Source: Diphasiastrum complanatum (lineage: Eukaryota > Streptophyta > Lycopodiopsida > Lycopodiales > Lycopodiaceae). From it: DNA of 64,000 nt. The first letter of the stretch is position 1, and each line of letters starts with the position of its first letter. A model generated the notes under the pieces. The model saw nothing but the letters and a program-made list of their open reading frames with translations. It had not been told where the DNA came from and did not search any database. Below, piece by piece: positions 61,690 through 64,000 of this stretch. The position numbers were made by a program, and so were the translations under genes. The stretch is from positions 8,016,866-8,080,865 of the forward strand of contig CM055103.1 in NCBI GenBank assembly GCA_029204225.1. Direction: 5' to 3'.

Positions 61690-63841
61690 TGGAAATAACA
61701 AGAAGAGGAAGTACTTTCCAAACAAAGGCAAAGAAGGACAAAGCAGTGGTGGAAAGGGAGATCTTCCTATCAAAAAGCTGAACTTTTACCGTGATTGATC
61801 CATGTGCAGGAAGACATAGAAGAAACAAGGATATTGGAGGTCAACAATACTGGTAGACGACGACTAGTGGTTAGAAGAGACAGAGGGAAGTTTTTTTCTG
61901 CATTTACGTTATTATAACATATGCTTTGAGAGGATTGATGTCAAACAATTATATGCTGAAACCTTACTTCATATTTTTGGTCACATTGATGAAACTTTTG
62001 AGCTTATCGTATTTGGTTGGTCTTATTTTCCACATTTGAAGCATGAATAATATAAACTCTTTCAAGTTTTTTGTGATTTCAATGTTGACAACATTCCACC
62101 TTGTACTTGCGCTTACAATAAACGTTTTAAAGAGTTCAATGTTGAAATTTTTCGGCATGTTGTCTCGATGGATACTGGAATTATTAGAAGCAAAGTTTTA
62201 AATAATGACTTGAACAAAGGTCTTAATCATATCCCATTGCGCCAGTCTAATATAAGTGAGGTGTCTTTAAAACTTTATCGTGGATGGTTTGAATTGGCAA
62301 GTTTTTTGCCTACTTATCAAAATATTGATCATGAGATTGTTATGGAACATGCCTTGATTTGCAAAGATGTTGTTACAAACTTTTTGAAAAATACCAAGTG
62401 GCTACATGGAAAAAGGGTTATGAGTAACAAACTTACAAATGCCATTGATGAACGTAATTGGATTACTACCAATCTATATATTAATGGTCTAAATAAGGTG
62501 CAACATAACCCGTGTTTTATGTGCATCTACTTTGTAAGAAGTTTGGCTTTGGTTAGACTGTCTAGTCCTGATTTTGTCCCGTTTCCAAATGAAAATGATA
62601 ATACACTAGATGTGGCTATGATTACTTTTGCTACTAAAATACCTGATTTTGTAATAGGGAAAGAAGAATTCTCTTTCTTACTTTGTACTTTCAAAGCACA
62701 CAAAAATGCGTTCAGATGGATTACAAATGCACATGACTGCTATTTTTCAAAGGTGGCCACGTTTATTTCTGGAGCTCTTGGTATACTGACTCCTCTCCTT
62801 ATGGAGAGAGCAAGCCTTAAGGCAACTTTATACCGGAGTATCCTAAATGTGGATACTAACCTATTCTAGCAGTGCGACTCATCCACTGAATTTTATCTTA
62901 ATGTGCCTAACAAAATCACTTCCATGTGGTCCACTGACAAAGCAAAATGCTATGAAAATATTACTCTTTATGGTCCGGATGGGCTAAAAATTATAATACG
63001 GAAAATGATAAGGTATGCATTCAAGTCTTGTAAAAACAAAAAGCTTGCCTATCAGTGAAAATTGAGCGTTAAGCAATTTGACTGGAAATGGGTGACCAAT
63101 CAGACTGATAATTGGACTGTGATTGACATAGAACCTCTTTGCCATTATAATGATATACTGATTGACAATTGCATAGTAAGATTAGAAAATAGGACTTGGA
63201 AACAAGTCTGTGGTATTCCTATGGGTTTTGCATGTTCTCCTACATGGTGTAACTGGTATTTGTCATTCTTTGAAATACATTTTATGAAAAGACTGGCCAG
63301 ACTTGGAAAAGTGGAATACCTACATGCCTTCAAGCATACTTTCCATTATATTGATGATATTTGTTTTATAAACAACACAGATGCTCTTGTATTCCTAGAC
63401 AAGATGCAACCTCGTATCGATGATAATGCCTTATGGATCTATCCCTTGGAGTACCTCACTATAGAAAAAGAAGACGCTTCGGATAACACGGTTAATTTTT
63501 TGAATATTACCACTACCTTTGATTCTTTATCAGGAAAGTTTCATATGAAAATTTTTGACAAGAGACGAGAACTTCCGTTTTCGTTCTTTCAGTATATACA
63601 CTTAACTGTGAATAGGCCGATTATGAACTCGTATAAAGTAATTGTCACTCAGATTATTGCTGTCATGTACTGTTGTAGCGAACTGGATACCTTTATGGAT
63701 GAGGTCAAAAACATTGTTCTTGCTTTTCAAAATAATGGCTTCATGAGAGGAAGATTGTATGAGATTTTAAACAACCTGTTTTTACGTGAATTGTTCCCCG
63801 GGCTCAAGTTTACTTTACCAAAAAAAGCTAAATTTCTTTAG
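61690..63841 (+). pseudogene. Penelope-like (PLE) reverse transcriptase, inactivated
   Basis: One frame runs 61690-63841 with six stop codons (61796, 61817, 61865, 62048, 62867, 63056) and no frameshift. In order: a basic segment (NNKKRKYFPNKGK); a C-x-C pair at 62102-62110 (PPCTCAYNKRF) followed by HVVSMDTGIIRSKVLNNDL; a long N-terminal RT part with FKAHKNAFRWITNAH near 62690; motif B-like CGIPMGFACSP near 63220; the catalytic YIDDICFINN near 63350; then NFLNITTTFDS and KIFDKRRELPF. The GIPMG/YIDD/IFDKR order and the upstream C-x-C match PLE-type RTs, possibly the Chlamys/Naiad branch. Telomerase-related RTs share the YIDD type, but the overall pattern is not TERT. The exact clade is an inference. 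Confidence 0.68.
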
Positions 63842-63843
63842 GT

Positions 63844-63887
63844 GGGCAGTTAGCACTCCATCTCAGGGGTGCTAACTGCCCCCTGAG
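63844..63887 (+). other. Two overlapping inverted repeats after the PLE stop codon
   Basis: Stem A: GGGCAGTTAGCAC (63844-63856) pairs perfectly with 63869-63881, loop 12. Stem B: TCTCAGGGG (63861-63869) pairs perfectly with 63879-63887. The arms interleave, so the full stems cannot form together. They begin two bases after the TAG. Role unknown; an RNA signal for the element's 3' end is possible. Confidence 0.75.
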
Positions 63888-63915
63888 AGACTTTGTTGAT
63901 GCGTATGGTTGGTGG

Positions 63916-63917
<2 letters not shown>

Positions 63918-64000
<83 letters not shown>
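63918..64000. repeat. (CT)n microsatellite, right of the Penelope-like element
   Basis: At least 83 bp of TC, cut by the window edge. It starts 77 bp after the RT stop codon. Confidence 0.97.

Noticed and set aside
62329-62526. Minus-strand frame inside the PLE RT
   Set aside because: Opposite-strand shadow of the RT frame.

Overview
The window looks like nuclear DNA from a land plant with a large, repeat-rich genome. Two host genes have plant-type architecture: a type I metacaspase with an LSD1-type zinc finger, and an NPF/PTR proton-coupled transporter. Both have GT-AG introns that contain microsatellites, and one also contains a transposon remnant. Almost everything else is degraded retrotransposon sequence: Ty1/copia, Ty3/gypsy with a tRNA-Asp primer site, two kinds of LINE, and a Penelope-like reverse transcriptase. 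Penelope-like elements are patchy in plants, so a non-seed vascular plant such as a fern, or a gymnosperm, fits best. The species cannot be fixed from this sequence alone.

Layout: 0.1-0.45 kb is a copia remnant. 1.3-2.6 kb (minus) holds the 5' exons of the metacaspase, which runs off the left edge. Its upstream region is a tandem array. 3.7-10.5 kb is a nest: a minus-strand copia with its 3' LTR, and a minus-strand LINE of unassigned clade split by a plus-oriented LTR of the same copia family. 10.5-14.4 kb is a plus-strand gypsy element (LTR, primer site, gag, RT). 15-17.6 kb holds unassigned open frames. 17.9-22.8 kb is minus-strand copia DNA with three successive tRNA-Met primer sites. 23-31 kb is mostly non-coding, with CT and AT microsatellites and a pair of oppositely oriented AT-rich minisatellites (25.3-27 kb). 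32.2-32.8 kb is a copia gag remnant. 32.9-37.3 kb is a pyrimidine-rich L1-type LINE. 39.5-45.1 kb (minus) is the NPF transporter, with a tandem array upstream. 46.3-48.4 kb is a very diverged tandem repeat. 50-54 kb is a gypsy element with another gypsy LTR inserted in its gag. 54-57 kb is another minus-strand copia. 60.4-63.9 kb is a broken Penelope-like reverse transcriptase lying between two (CT)n tracts.

Only the metacaspase and the transporter look like functional host genes. Every transposon copy carries stops, frameshifts or truncations. The points most worth a second look are the Penelope-like element bounded by (CT)n, with overlapping inverted repeats just after its stop codon; the facing minisatellites; the L1 element that lacks nearly all of its endonuclease; and the tandem arrays directly upstream of both host genes. 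All calls come from reading the sequence. No database search was possible.
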